From Streptomyces sp. Je 1-369 (GTDB taxonomy: Bacteria; Actinomycetota; Actinomycetes; Streptomycetales; Streptomycetaceae), in NCBI RefSeq assembly GCF_026810505.1, contig NZ_CP101750.1, positions 7,552,515-7,616,514 of the forward strand: a stretch of 64,000 nt of DNA, read 5' to 3'. The notes under the pieces were generated by a model. It had not been told where the DNA came from. It worked only from the letters and a program-made list of their open reading frames with translations, and did no database searches. Made by a program: the position numbers and the translations under genes. Positions 1 through 8,481 of the stretch are shown here, piece after piece; the stretch's first letter is position 1, and each line of letters starts with the position of its first letter.

Positions 1-861
1 GAACCCCTCCCCTCCGCCGACGCCGAACGGCTCCCCGCCAGCTCCCTCTACGCGGCCGCCGCCCTGCGCGCCGACTGCCCCTACGTGAACTTCACCCCCT
101 CCACGGGCCTCCACCACCCGCGCCTCACCGACGCGGCACGCACCTCCGGCCTCCCCTTCGCGGGCCGTGACGGCAAGACCGGCCAGACCCTGCTGCGCTC
201 CGTACTCGGCCCGATGTTCGCCCAACGCGCCCTCGCCGTCCGCGCCTGGTCCGGCACGAATCTCCTCGGCGGCGGTGACGGCGCCGCCCTGGCCGACCCC
301 GCGGCCGCCGCGGCGAAGAACGCGGGCAAGGAACGCGTCCTCGCCGACACGCTCGGCTCCGCCCCCGAGGGCGAGGTCCACATCGACGACGTCCCCTCCC
401 TCGGCGACTGGAAGACGGCCTGGGACCACATCGCCTTCGACGGCTTCCTCGGCACGCGCATGGTCCTGCAGACCACCTGGCAGGGCTGCGACTCGGCGCT
501 CGCCGCCCCCCTGGTCCTGGACCTCGCCCGCCTGACGACCCGCGCCCACGAACGCGGCCTCTCCGGCCCCCTGCCCGCCCTCGCCTTCTACTTCAAGGAC
601 CCCGACGCCGACGCCCCCGCGGCGCTGGGAGAGCAGTACGCCACACTGATCGACTTCGCGAAACAGCTGGGAGGAGACGTCGCCGGGGGAGGCGGCCGTG
701 GTCTCGGAGAGGGAGACCTCGCCGGGGGAGGTGGTCGCGGACCCGGAGGGGGAGACCTCGCCGGGGGAGGTGGTCATGCTCCCGGACAGGGAGGCGGTCG
801 TGCTCCAGGGCGGGCCGACCGTGGCCCCGCCGACGGCACGCCCTCCGGCGCGTCCTCGTGA
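1..861 (+). CDS. Inositol-3-phosphate synthase-like protein, 5' end outside window
   Basis: The frame is open from base 1, so roughly the first 100 residues are missing. What remains resembles the C-terminal half of the myo-inositol-1-phosphate synthase family: the NLLGGGDG segment, the IDDVPSLGDWK strand and the CDSALAAPLVLDLARL helix match the conserved NHLGNNDG, VGDSK and EDSLLAAPIILDL positions of that fold. Family members cyclise glucose-6-phosphate to inositol phosphate with NAD. From residue about 225 the protein runs into a Gly/Arg-rich tail of three 13-residue repeats that the family does not normally carry. The stop overlaps the GTG of the prenyltransferase by 4 bases, so translation is probably coupled. 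Its place at the head of an ebo locus suggests that it makes the cyclitol core of the pathway product; the substrate is inferred. Confidence 0.8.
   Translation, partial: EPLPSADAERLPASSLYAAAALRADCPYVNFTPSTGLHHPRLTDAARTSGLPFAGRDGKTGQTLLRSVLGPMFAQRALAVRAWSGTNLLGGGDGAALADPAAAAAKNAGKERVLADTLGSAPEGEVHIDDVPSLGDWKTAWDHIAFDGFLGTRMVLQTTWQGCDSALAAPLVLDLARLTTRAHERGLSGPLPALAFYFKDPDADAPAALGEQYATLIDFAKQLGGDVAGGGGRGLGEGDLAGGGGRGPGGGDLAGGGGHAPGQGGGRAPGRADRGPADGTPSGASS
673..789 (+). repeat. Three 39-bp G-rich tandem repeats in the synthase tail
   Basis: Three units of 39 bp (starts 673, 712, 751) each encode a 13-residue unit of the form GD(L/V)AGGGG(R/H). The coding strand is G-rich here whereas the rest of the gene prefers C at third positions. 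The period is a multiple of three, so gain or loss of units keeps the frame. Confidence 0.85.
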
Positions 862-1961
862 ACGCCGCAGGCACCCGGCGCGCCTGGGCCGAACTCCTCC
901 GCCTCCCCGCCCTGTTCACCGTCCCCGGCGACGCCTTCGCCGGCGCGGCGGCGACCAACCTGCGTCCCAACCATCGCACCCTCCTCGCCATCGGTTCCTC
1001 CCTCTGCCTGTACGAGGCCGGCATGGCCCTCAACGACTGGGCAGACCGCGCCGAAGACGCCGTCGAACGCCCCGAGCGCCCCCTGCCCTCCGGCCGCGTC
1101 GCCCCACCCGCGGCCCTCACCGCGGCCACCGCCCTCACCGTCGCGGGCCTCGCCCTCGCCTCCCGCGCGGGCCGCCCGTCCCTCGCGGTGGCGGGCGCGC
1201 TGGCCGGGACGGTCTGGGCGTACGACCTCACCCTGAAGCACACCCCCGCCGGTCCGGCAGCCATGGCCACCGCGCGCGGCCTCGACCTGCTCCTGGGCGC
1301 GACCGCCACGGCGGGCCCCGGCCACGACCCGCGCGCCCAGGCCACCGCTGCCGCCCCCTCGGCGGCGACCCTGGCCGCCCACACCCTGGCCGTCACCGTC
1401 GTCTCCCGCCACGAAGCGCAGGGCGGCTCCTCGACCGCTCCCTTGGCCGCACTGGCGACGACAGCGACCCTGGCCCGCCTGGTCGCCACCACACGCCGCC
1501 GCTCTGTTGGCGGGCGTGGGGCCCAGAGGAGGCGGGGTGGTCCGGGAGGTGGAGGTGGAGGTGGAGCTGGCGGGGGCGGATTGCAGCGGGGCTGGGGTGC
1601 CCTGCGAGGGGAGGTCAGCGGGAACGGTTCGCAGCGAGCCCAGGGTGCCCTGAGAGGGGCTGCCGACGGGGGCGGCGATCGGGACGCCCGCGACCTCCGA
1701 ACCGCCGCCGATACCTGCCACCGAGCCCTCAGTGGTGCCCTCGCGCTGGCCTACGCCGCAACCGCCGCCAGGCCTCTCTTCCACGCAGTCCTCAATCCGT
1801 CACCTCCCCTCACCCAGCGCGCCGTCGGCGGCGGAATCCGCGCCATGATCCCGCTGCAGGCCGCCCTCGCCGCCCGCACCGGCGCCCCCGCCACGGCCCT
1901 CCTGACGGCCGCCCTCGCCCCGGCCGCCCGACGGTTCGCACGAAAGGTGAGCGTCACATGA
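858..1961 (+). CDS. UbiA-like prenyltransferase (EboC-like)
   Basis: A polytopic membrane protein of 367 residues in the UbiA prenyltransferase superfamily. The first Mg/diphosphate motif is clear at residues 59-67 (NDWADRAED) followed by RPLPSGR at about 75; a second, weaker motif YDLTLK lies near 125 and is followed by an RGLDLLLG segment. Start GTG 858 overlaps the upstream stop (GTGA), and its own stop overlaps the next start (ATGA). A Gly/Arg-rich stretch at residues about 214-280 has no hydrophobic character and interrupts the predicted helices. In ebo loci EboC is the UbiA member and is thought to prenylate a small polar precursor; the acceptor here may be the cyclitol phosphate from the preceding enzyme, which is inference. 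Confidence 0.82.
   Translation: MNAAGTRRAWAELLRLPALFTVPGDAFAGAAATNLRPNHRTLLAIGSSLCLYEAGMALNDWADRAEDAVERPERPLPSGRVAPPAALTAATALTVAGLALASRAGRPSLAVAGALAGTVWAYDLTLKHTPAGPAAMATARGLDLLLGATATAGPGHDPRAQATAAAPSAATLAAHTLAVTVVSRHEAQGGSSTAPLAALATTATLARLVATTRRRSVGGRGAQRRRGGPGGGGGGGAGGGGLQRGWGALRGEVSGNGSQRAQGALRGAADGGGDRDARDLRTAADTCHRALSGALALAYAATAARPLFHAVLNPSPPLTQRAVGGGIRAMIPLQAALAARTGAPATALLTAALAPAARRFARKVSVT
1500..1695 (+). repeat. G-rich low-complexity insert inside the prenyltransferase
   Basis: This segment encodes the Gly/Arg/Gln-rich stretch of the prenyltransferase. It contains a run of GGAGGT triplets near 1547-1570 and two imperfect copies of a block around a GGGTGCCCTG(C/A)GAGGGG core (near 1596 and 1644). 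Strand composition switches from C-rich to G-rich exactly here, as in the repeat tail of the neighbouring gene. Confidence 0.7.
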
Positions 1962-2914
1962 GCGGTACGGAAGGTGCGCGCCGCACGGGCGGACCGTTCC
2001 CGCGAAGCCACCGCACCGGGCTTCGCTACGGCTACGGCACCAACGGGCTCACCGATCTCCGTCTCGACGACGCCCTCGGTCTCCTCGCCGACCTCGGCTA
2101 CGCAGGTGTTGGCCTGACGCTCGACCACATGCACCTGGACCCCCTCGCCCCCGATCTCGCCGCCCGCACCCGCCATGTGGCCCGTCGGCTCGACCGCCTC
2201 GGTCTGGGCGTCACCGTCGAGACGGGGGCCCGTTATGTCCTCGATCCGCGCCGTAAGCACGGTCCCTCCCTCCTCGATCCCGACCCGGAACGGCGCGCCG
2301 AACGCGGTCGTCTGCTGATCAGTGCCGTTCAGGTCGCCGCCGACCTCGGTGCGCACGCCGTGCACTGCTTCAGTGGCGTCACCCCGGCGGGCACCTCGGA
2401 CGGCATCGCGTGGCGCCGCTTCACCGACGCGCTCGGCCCCGTACTCGACGCCGCCTCGGACGCCCGTGTCCCACTGGCCATCGAGCCGGAACCCGGCCAC
2501 CTCCTCTCGTCCCTCGCCGACTTCCATCACCTGCGCCGGAAACTCGGTGACCCAGACCCCGAACTCCTCGGCCTCACCCTCGACATCGGTCACTGCCAGT
2601 GCCTCGAACCCCTTCCTCCCGCAGACTGCGTACGCGCCGCCGCCCCCTGGCTTCGGCACGTCCAGATCGAGGACATGCGCCGCGGAGTCCACGAGCACCT
2701 GCCCTTCGGCGACGGAGAGATCGACTTCCCGCCCGTCCTCGAAGCGCTTGCCACCGTCGGCTACCAGGGACTGACCGTCGTCGAACTGCCCCGTCACTCC
2801 CACGCGGGCCCCGATCTCGCCGCCCGCTCCATCGACTTCCTGCGCCGAGCGGAAGCCGCAGTCCCGGCCCCCGCAACCGCCGGTCCCGTTCCCGCCGAAG
2901 GAGGTACCCCGTGA
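1958..2914 (+). CDS. Sugar phosphate isomerase/epimerase family TIM barrel
   Basis: 318 residues of the xylose isomerase-like/AP endonuclease 2 TIM-barrel superfamily. Visible features are the N-terminal GYGTNGLTDLRLDDAL strand-helix, the IEPEPGH segment with a probable metal-binding Glu, the LDIGHCQC segment (Asp and His ligands) and HVQIEDM near the C-terminus. The frame is open far upstream, but ATG 1958 is chosen because it overlaps the prenyltransferase stop (ATGA) and the sequence before it is not family-like. Its stop overlaps the EboA GTG. It is the first of three barrel proteins of this superfamily in the locus. The exact substrate is unknown; a sugar or cyclitol phosphate is likely. 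Confidence 0.8.
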   Translation: MSGTEGARRTGGPFPRSHRTGLRYGYGTNGLTDLRLDDALGLLADLGYAGVGLTLDHMHLDPLAPDLAARTRHVARRLDRLGLGVTVETGARYVLDPRRKHGPSLLDPDPERRAERGRLLISAVQVAADLGAHAVHCFSGVTPAGTSDGIAWRRFTDALGPVLDAASDARVPLAIEPEPGHLLSSLADFHHLRRKLGDPDPELLGLTLDIGHCQCLEPLPPADCVRAAAPWLRHVQIEDMRRGVHEHLPFGDGEIDFPPVLEALATVGYQGLTVVELPRHSHAGPDLAARSIDFLRRAEAAVPAPATAGPVPAEGGTP

Positions 2915-3585
2915 CCAACACCTCCGAGATCGCCGCCCTCCGCACCCACCTCGAGAACGACCTCGGTGGAGCCGCCCGCGCCTGGCTCGACCAGGCCACC
3001 GCCGAGGCCGCCGCCCACGGAGAGCGACCCCACCGGGAGGGGCCGGAGCCCACCCCCACGTGGGAGCTGCGGTTCGCCGAGGCCGGACGCCGCTGCGGCC
3101 CACGCCATGCCGACGCCGCCCGTATCCTGCTCCTGCACGCCGCGAACGCCACCCCCGTCACTCTCGCCCGCATCTACGCCCAGGGCACCGCGGCCGAACG
3201 CCGGGCCGTTCTGCGGGCACTGCCCCACCTGGTGCCGGGACCCGACGCGCTGCCCCTGGTCGAGGACGCTCTGCGCACCAACGACACAAGCCTCGTCGCC
3301 GTGGCCGTCGGCCCCTACGCCGCAGCGCACCTTCCCCCGCACGACTGGCGGCACGCCGTCCTCAAGTGCCTGTTCACCGGTGTCCCGCTGGACGCCGTCG
3401 CCGACCTGCCGCAGCGTGCCCGCGGAGACACGGAACTCGCCCGGATGCTCGGCGACTACGCGACGGAGCGGTCCGCGGCCGGCCGACCCGTCCCCGGCGA
3501 CCTGCACCGAGCCATGGAGCTGACCGCCCCCGCGTCCCCCACGGCCCCCGTGGGCCCCCTCACCGGCGAGGAGCAGGAGTCCTGA
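2911..3585 (+). CDS. eboA: EboA-domain protein
   Basis: 224 residues, helical, soluble, with the layout of the EboA family: an N-terminal helical region, then a segment near residues 55-100 (FAEAGRRCGPRHADAARILLLH) and HEAT-like helices ending in an LKCLFTGVPL segment. EboA is the namesake component of ebo clusters; no catalytic role is established for it, and cyanobacterial ebo genes are linked to export of an early scytonemin precursor to the periplasm. GTG 2911 has a GGAGG box at 2900-2904 and overlaps the preceding stop. The stop and the EboB start share one base (TGATG). Confidence 0.8.
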   Translation: MTNTSEIAALRTHLENDLGGAARAWLDQATAEAAAHGERPHREGPEPTPTWELRFAEAGRRCGPRHADAARILLLHAANATPVTLARIYAQGTAAERRAVLRALPHLVPGPDALPLVEDALRTNDTSLVAVAVGPYAAAHLPPHDWRHAVLKCLFTGVPLDAVADLPQRARGDTELARMLGDYATERSAAGRPVPGDLHRAMELTAPASPTAPVGPLTGEEQES

Positions 3586-4436
3586 TGCGCATCTTCGACC
3601 CCCACATCCACATGACGTCCCGCACCACCGACGACTACCAGGCGATGTATGCCGCCGGCGTCCGTGCCGTCGTCGAGCCCGCGTTCTGGCTCGGCCAGCC
3701 ACGGACGTCGCCCGCCTCCTTCTTCGACTACTTCGACTCCCTCCTCGGCTGGGAACCCTTCCGCGCGGCCCAGTACGGCATCGCCCACCACTGCACGATC
3801 GCCCTCAACCCGAAGGAGGCGAACGACCCCCGCTGCACCCCCGTCCTCGACGAACTGCCCCGCTATCTCGTCAAGGACAACGTCGTCGCCGTCGGAGAGA
3901 TCGGCTACGACTCCATGACGCCGGCCGAGGACACCGCGCTCGCCACCCAGCTGCAGCTCGCCGCCGACCACGAACTGCCCGCTCTCGTGCACACCCCGCA
4001 CCGCGACAAGCTCGCGGGCCTGCGCCGCACCATCGACGTGATCAGCGAGTCCGCCCTGCCCCTCGAGCGTGTCCTCATCGACCACCTCAACGAGACCACG
4101 GTCAAGGAGGCCAAGGACAGCGGCTGCTGGCTGGGCTTCTCCGTCTACCCCGACACCAAGATGGACGAGGGACGGATGGTCGCCATCCTCCGGGACTTCG
4201 GGCCCGACCGGGTGCTCATCAACTCCGCCGCCGACTGGGGAAAGAGCGATCCCCTCAAGACCCGCAAGGTCGCCGATGCCATGCTGTCTCACGGGTATGA
4301 CGAGGACGACGTCGACCTCGTCCTGTGGCGCAACCCCGTGGCGTTCTACGGACTCAGCGGCCGCCTCCAGCTCGATGTGCGCGAACCGGACGCCGCCACC
4401 CACGAAGGCAACTCCATCCTGCGCGGCGGGGCGTGA
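3585..4436 (+). CDS. eboB: TatD-family metal-dependent hydrolase (EboB)
   Basis: 283 residues with the amidohydrolase/TatD barrel signature: HIH metal pair at residues 7-9, GEIGYD (Glu ligand) near 105, a VHTPHRDK segment (His) near 131, IDHLN (His) and a final INSAADWG Asp. All metal-binding positions expected of TatD enzymes appear present, so an active hydrolase is likely. The ATG at 3585 shares its A with the EboA stop, and the gene ends 3 bases before EboE. Its place between eboA and eboE matches ebo loci in other phyla. The substrate is not known; phosphodiester or amide cleavage in processing the ebo product is possible. Confidence 0.85.
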   Translation: MRIFDPHIHMTSRTTDDYQAMYAAGVRAVVEPAFWLGQPRTSPASFFDYFDSLLGWEPFRAAQYGIAHHCTIALNPKEANDPRCTPVLDELPRYLVKDNVVAVGEIGYDSMTPAEDTALATQLQLAADHELPALVHTPHRDKLAGLRRTIDVISESALPLERVLIDHLNETTVKEAKDSGCWLGFSVYPDTKMDEGRMVAILRDFGPDRVLINSAADWGKSDPLKTRKVADAMLSHGYDEDDVDLVLWRNPVAFYGLSGRLQLDVREPDAATHEGNSILRGGA

Positions 4437-4439
4437 CCC

Positions 4440-5609
4440 ATGCGCTTCCGGCACCCCGACGGCTCCACCGTCCACCTCGCCTACTGCACCAACGTCCACC
4501 CGGCCGAAACCCTGGACGGTGTGCTCGCCCAGCTCCGCGACCACTGCGAGCCCGTGCGGAAGAAGCTCGGCAGGGACCGCATCGGCATCGGCCTGTGGCT
4601 CGCCAAGGACGCCGCCCACGCCCTCGTCACCGACCCCGCGGCACTGCGCGGCCTGCGCACCGAACTCGACCGGCGCGGACTCGAAGTCGTCACCCTCAAC
4701 GGCTTCCCCTACGAAGGCTTCGGTGCGGAACAGGTCAAATACCGTGTGTACAAGCCCGACTGGACCGACCCGGAGCGCCTCGGCCACACCACCGAACTGG
4801 CCCGGCTGCTCGCCGCCCTCCTCCCCGACGACGTCACCGAAGGCACCATCTCCACCCTGCCGCTCGCCTGGCGCACCCCCTTCGACCCCCAGCGCGCCGA
4901 GGCTGCCCGCACGGCCCTCACCGTGCTGGCCCAGCGCCTCGACGCCCTCACCGAGCTGACCGGCCGCTCCATCCGCATCGGCCTCGAACCGGAGCCCGGC
5001 TGCACCGTCGAGACGACCGCCGACGCCATCGCCCCACTCACCGCGGTCGGCCACGACCGCATCGGGGTCTGTGTCGACACCTGTCACCTCGCCACCTCCT
5101 TCGAAGATCCGGAGACCGCCCTCGACGCCCTCGCCGCCGCGGGCGTCCCCGTCGTCAAATCGCAGCTGTCCGCCGCACTGCACGCCGAACACCCTCACCT
5201 CCCCGCCGTACGCGAAGCCCTCGCGGCCTTCGACGAACCCCGCTTCCTCCACCAGACCCGGACCCTGACCGGCGCCGGCCTGCGCGGCACCGACGACCTC
5301 GGCGAAGCACTCACCACCGACGTGCTGCCCGACACGGCACCCTGGCGCGCCCACTTCCACGTCCCCCTCCACGCGGCCCCCGCCGCGCCCCTCACGTCCA
5401 CGCTCCCCGTCCTCCAGGACGTCCTGACCCGGCTCGTCGGCGGGCCCGCCCCCCTCACCCGCCACCTGGAGGTCGAGACCTACACCTGGCAGGCCCTCCC
5501 GCCCGCGCTCCGCCCCCGCGGCCGACCCCAGCTCGCCGAGGGCATCGCCGCAGAGCTCTCCCTCGCCCGCGACCTCCTGACCGACCTCGGCCTCAAGGAA
5601 CTCCCATGA
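4440..5609 (+). CDS. eboE: EboE: metabolite traffic TIM-barrel protein
   Basis: 389 residues, xylose isomerase-like TIM barrel. The N-terminus (LAYCTNVHPAETLDGV) and the internal LNGFPYEGFG, IGLEPEPGCTVE and CVDTCHLATSFE segments are typical of EboE. Asp/Glu/His residues in the last two supply a probable divalent-metal site. The gene starts 3 bases after eboB and ends in an ATGA overlap with eboF, so the block is one translation-coupled operon. The length agrees with EboE homologues. Reaction unknown; a role in building or loading the exported metabolite follows from the family context, not from the sequence itself. Confidence 0.85.
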   Translation: MRFRHPDGSTVHLAYCTNVHPAETLDGVLAQLRDHCEPVRKKLGRDRIGIGLWLAKDAAHALVTDPAALRGLRTELDRRGLEVVTLNGFPYEGFGAEQVKYRVYKPDWTDPERLGHTTELARLLAALLPDDVTEGTISTLPLAWRTPFDPQRAEAARTALTVLAQRLDALTELTGRSIRIGLEPEPGCTVETTADAIAPLTAVGHDRIGVCVDTCHLATSFEDPETALDALAAAGVPVVKSQLSAALHAEHPHLPAVREALAAFDEPRFLHQTRTLTGAGLRGTDDLGEALTTDVLPDTAPWRAHFHVPLHAAPAAPLTSTLPVLQDVLTRLVGGPAPLTRHLEVETYTWQALPPALRPRGRPQLAEGIAAELSLARDLLTDLGLKELP

Positions 5610-6982
5610 CCCCGGCCCCCTTGCTGGTTCTTGACGTCGTCGGCCTCACCCCGCGCCTCCTGGACCACATGCCGCGCCTCAAATCGCTCGGGCAGTCCGG
5701 GTCCAGAGCCGCCCTCGGCACCGTCCTGCCCGCCGTCACCTGCGCCGCCCAGTCCACCTTCCTCACCGGCACCACCCCCGCCGAGCACGGCATCGTCGGC
5801 AACGGCTGGTACTTCCGCGAGCTCGGTGACGTACTCCTGTGGCGTCAGCACAACGGCCTCGTGGCCGGCGACAAGCTGTGGGAAGCCGCCCGCCGCGCGC
5901 ACCCCGGCTACACCGTCGCCAACATCTGCTGGTGGTACGCCATGGGCGCCGACACCGACTTCACCATCACCCCCCGCCCCGTCTACTACGCAGACGGTCG
6001 CAAAGAACCCGACTGCTACACCCGGCCCCCGGCCCTCCACGACGAACTCACCGACAAGCTCGGCACGTTCCCCCTCTTCCACTTCTGGGGACCCGGCGCC
6101 GACATCGTGTCCAGCCGCTGGATCGTGGACGCCACCCGGCACATCATCGAGACCCGCCACCCCGACCTCGCCCTGTGCTACCTCCCTCACCTCGACTACG
6201 ACCTGCAACGCTTCGGCCCCGACGACCCGCGCTCCTTCCGCGCCGCCGCCGAGCTCGACGCGACCATGGCGCCGCTCCTGGACGACGCGAAGGCGGAGGG
6301 CAGGACCGTCGTCGCGCTGTCCGAGTACGGCATCACACGGGTGAACAGGCCCGTCGACCTCAACCGGGTACTGCGCCGCGCGGGTCTGCTCGAGGTGCAC
6401 ACCCAGGACGGCATGGAGTACCTCGACCCGATGGCCTCCCGTGCCTTCGCCGTCGCCGACCACCAGATCGCCCACATCTACGTCCGCCGCCCGGAAGACC
6501 TCGACGCCACCCGCGCCGCCCTGGAGGGCGTCCCCGGCATCGAGCAACTCCTCGACGACGAGGGCAAGAAGGACCACCAGCTGGATCATCCGCGCTCCGG
6601 CGAACTCGTCGCCGTCGCGGAGCCGGACGCCTGGTTCACGTACTACTACTGGCTCGACGATGCCCGCGCGCCCGACTTCGCGCAGCTCGTCGAGATCCAC
6701 CGCAAACCCGGTTACGACCCCGTCGAGCTCTTCATGGACCCCGAGGACCCGTACGTCCGCGTCAAGGCCGCGGGCGCGCTGGCCCGCAAGAAGCTCGGCA
6801 TGCGCTACCGCATGGCGGTCGTGCCCCTGGATCCGTCACCTATCCGCGGCAGCCATGGCCGCCTTCCCACGAGCGAGGACGAAAGTCCGCTCATTCTGTG
6901 CTCCACCCCCCGCGCCGTCAGCGGCCGTGTCGCGGCCACCGATGTGAAATCGCTCCTGCTCGATCTCGCAGGTCTGCGGTGA
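5606..6982 (+). CDS. eboF: EboF: alkaline phosphatase-superfamily phosphodiesterase
   Basis: 458 residues of the nucleotide pyrophosphatase/phosphodiesterase branch of the alkaline phosphatase superfamily. The N-terminal VLDVVGLTPRLL strand carries the first metal-binding Asp, the TCAAQSTFLTGTTPAEHG segment contains the probable Thr nucleophile, and SEYGI plus VADHQIAHIY supply later metal ligands. Start ATG 5606 overlaps the eboE stop; the longer open frame upstream is a shadow. No signal peptide is seen, so the enzyme should be cytoplasmic. It is the last gene of the tightly coupled block; 153 bases separate it from the Tat-exported barrel gene. Cleavage of a phosphate ester in the pathway intermediate is likely but unproven. 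Confidence 0.83.
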   Translation: MTPAPLLVLDVVGLTPRLLDHMPRLKSLGQSGSRAALGTVLPAVTCAAQSTFLTGTTPAEHGIVGNGWYFRELGDVLLWRQHNGLVAGDKLWEAARRAHPGYTVANICWWYAMGADTDFTITPRPVYYADGRKEPDCYTRPPALHDELTDKLGTFPLFHFWGPGADIVSSRWIVDATRHIIETRHPDLALCYLPHLDYDLQRFGPDDPRSFRAAAELDATMAPLLDDAKAEGRTVVALSEYGITRVNRPVDLNRVLRRAGLLEVHTQDGMEYLDPMASRAFAVADHQIAHIYVRRPEDLDATRAALEGVPGIEQLLDDEGKKDHQLDHPRSGELVAVAEPDAWFTYYYWLDDARAPDFAQLVEIHRKPGYDPVELFMDPEDPYVRVKAAGALARKKLGMRYRMAVVPLDPSPIRGSHGRLPTSEDESPLILCSTPRAVSGRVAATDVKSLLLDLAGLR

Positions 6983-7135
6983 TGACCATGACCACCGGCC
7001 CGCGTCGCTGAATCTGCCTGATCTCCACTGAACCAGACAGCTCGGACCCTGCCATCAGGGCCCGACCCTCAGTGATCCCTGATCCGTCCTTCGAACCCAT
7101 CCCTGACGCGCCCCGACGCCACCGAGGAGAACCGC

Positions 7136-8212
7136 ATGAGCCGTAAGCCGACCTCCACCGACCCCGAACTCGCGCAGAGACTCAGCCGACGCGGCATGCT
7201 CGGCGTGGCCGCGGGCGCCACCGCCGCGGCGCTCGTCGGGGCGGCCGCACCGACCGCCTCGGCAACTCCGACCGCCCCGGCGACCCCCACCGGCCCTGCC
7301 GCCGCGGGCAAGGGGCGCGGGCGTCCCGTCCTGCCGCCCGGCCGGCTCGGCATCCAGCTCTACAGCCTCCGCGACAAGGTCTCCTCCGTCGGATTCGCGC
7401 CCGTCTTCGCCGAGCTGGAGAAGTACGGATACGACGAGATCGAATTCGCCGGATACACCCAGGGCTCCGCGGGCGCCATCACCCTGGCCCAGCTCAAGAG
7501 GCTGGCCCGCGACCACGGCTTGAACCCCATCGGCTCCCACGTGGGCTATTACGACGACAACAACCCCAACGCGTACACGTTTGCGCAGAACCTCACCAAG
7601 GTCCTCGATGACGCCGAGGCTCTCGGCCTCAAGCACATCGGCACCGCCGCGGGGCCCTTCCGCTACGGCACCACCGTCGACGCCTGGAAGCGGGCGGCGG
7701 AGGACTTCAACACGTACGGCGAAGCGGCCCGCAAGCGCGGCATGAAGTTCTACCAGCACAATCACGCCGAGGAGTTCTCCTTCGCCACCGACAAACCGAA
7801 GGTCCGGCTCTACGACGTGCTCCTCGCGGAGACCGACCCCGACTTCGTGTACCTGGAGATGGACATCTACTGGGCGTTCAGCGCGCAGTTCCGCTTCGGC
7901 AAGCGCGTCGACGGCACGGCCGCCCCCTTCCACCCGCTCGACTACGTACTGAAGCAGCCCCACCGTTACCCCCTGTTCCACGTCAAGGACGGCATCCGTG
8001 ACGAGACCACGCGTGACGGCTATCGCATGACGGACGTCGGCGACGGCGACATCGACTACAAGAAGTTCCTGTCGAAGGTGACGGCGCGCACCCACCATGG
8101 AAAGCGCTATCACCACTGGCAGACCGAGCACGACAAGCCGGTCGAGTCCTACGCCTTCGCCCGCAAGTCCAGCGAACACCTGCACTCGCTGCGCGGCCGC
8201 TGCGGCGACTGA
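7136..8212 (+). CDS. Tat-exported sugar phosphate isomerase/epimerase-like protein
   Basis: 358 residues. The N-terminus has a twin-arginine signal (SRRGML followed by an Ala-rich hydrophobic stretch to about residue 45), so the mature protein is exported folded. The rest is an AP endonuclease 2-type TIM barrel: LGIQLYSLRD, GYDEIEFAGY, NHAEEF, EMDIYW and FHVKDG segments supply typical Glu/Asp/His metal positions. A GAGGAG box precedes ATG 7136 at good spacing. It follows the ebo operon after 153 bases on the same strand. An exported enzyme of the same fold as two cytoplasmic ebo proteins fits a pathway whose product acts outside the membrane; the connection is inferred from position. Confidence 0.8.
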   Translation: MSRKPTSTDPELAQRLSRRGMLGVAAGATAAALVGAAAPTASATPTAPATPTGPAAAGKGRGRPVLPPGRLGIQLYSLRDKVSSVGFAPVFAELEKYGYDEIEFAGYTQGSAGAITLAQLKRLARDHGLNPIGSHVGYYDDNNPNAYTFAQNLTKVLDDAEALGLKHIGTAAGPFRYGTTVDAWKRAAEDFNTYGEAARKRGMKFYQHNHAEEFSFATDKPKVRLYDVLLAETDPDFVYLEMDIYWAFSAQFRFGKRVDGTAAPFHPLDYVLKQPHRYPLFHVKDGIRDETTRDGYRMTDVGDGDIDYKKFLSKVTARTHHGKRYHHWQTEHDKPVESYAFARKSSEHLHSLRGRCGD

Positions 8213-8370
8213 CCGCACAAGAACCCCGCGTACCGGTAATCGCCTCGTCACCCTCGGTGAGATCGCATCCCGTCATCGGCAGGTGGATACGCAGGTGAAA
8301 GGCACTCCGAAACCTTGGTATTGTTGTCCATGTCGCCGCGGGGAACACCCCGCACGGCGGCAGACACCTA

Positions 8371-8455
8371 GTCCGGGTGGCGGAATGGCAGACGCGCTAG
8401 CTTGAGGTGCTAGTGCCCTTTATCGGGCGTGGGGGTTCAAGTCCCCCCTCGGACA
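8371..8455 (+). tRNA. tRNA-Leu(GAG)
   Basis: An 85-nt class II tRNA. The acceptor stem pairs GTCCGGG (8371-8377) with CTCGGAC (8448-8454) with one G-U, discriminator A at 8455. The anticodon stem CTAGC/GCTAG encloses loop TTGAGGT with anticodon GAG at 8404-8406, reading leucine CUC/CUU codons. A long variable arm (GCCC/GGGC) and GGTTCAA T-loop are present. CCA is not encoded. Confidence 0.97.
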
Positions 8456-8481
8456 CAGAGCAGTAAAAGAGCAGTGCATCG

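Noticed and set aside
698..1957. Long + strand frame upstream of the 1958 isomerase gene
   Set aside because: It is out of frame with the prenyltransferase, is extremely Arg/Pro-rich and has no family resemblance; only the part from 1958 is a gene.
4325..5605. N-terminal extension of EboF
   Set aside because: The region is an Arg/Pro-rich shadow of eboE; the coupled ATG at 5606 gives a normal-length protein.
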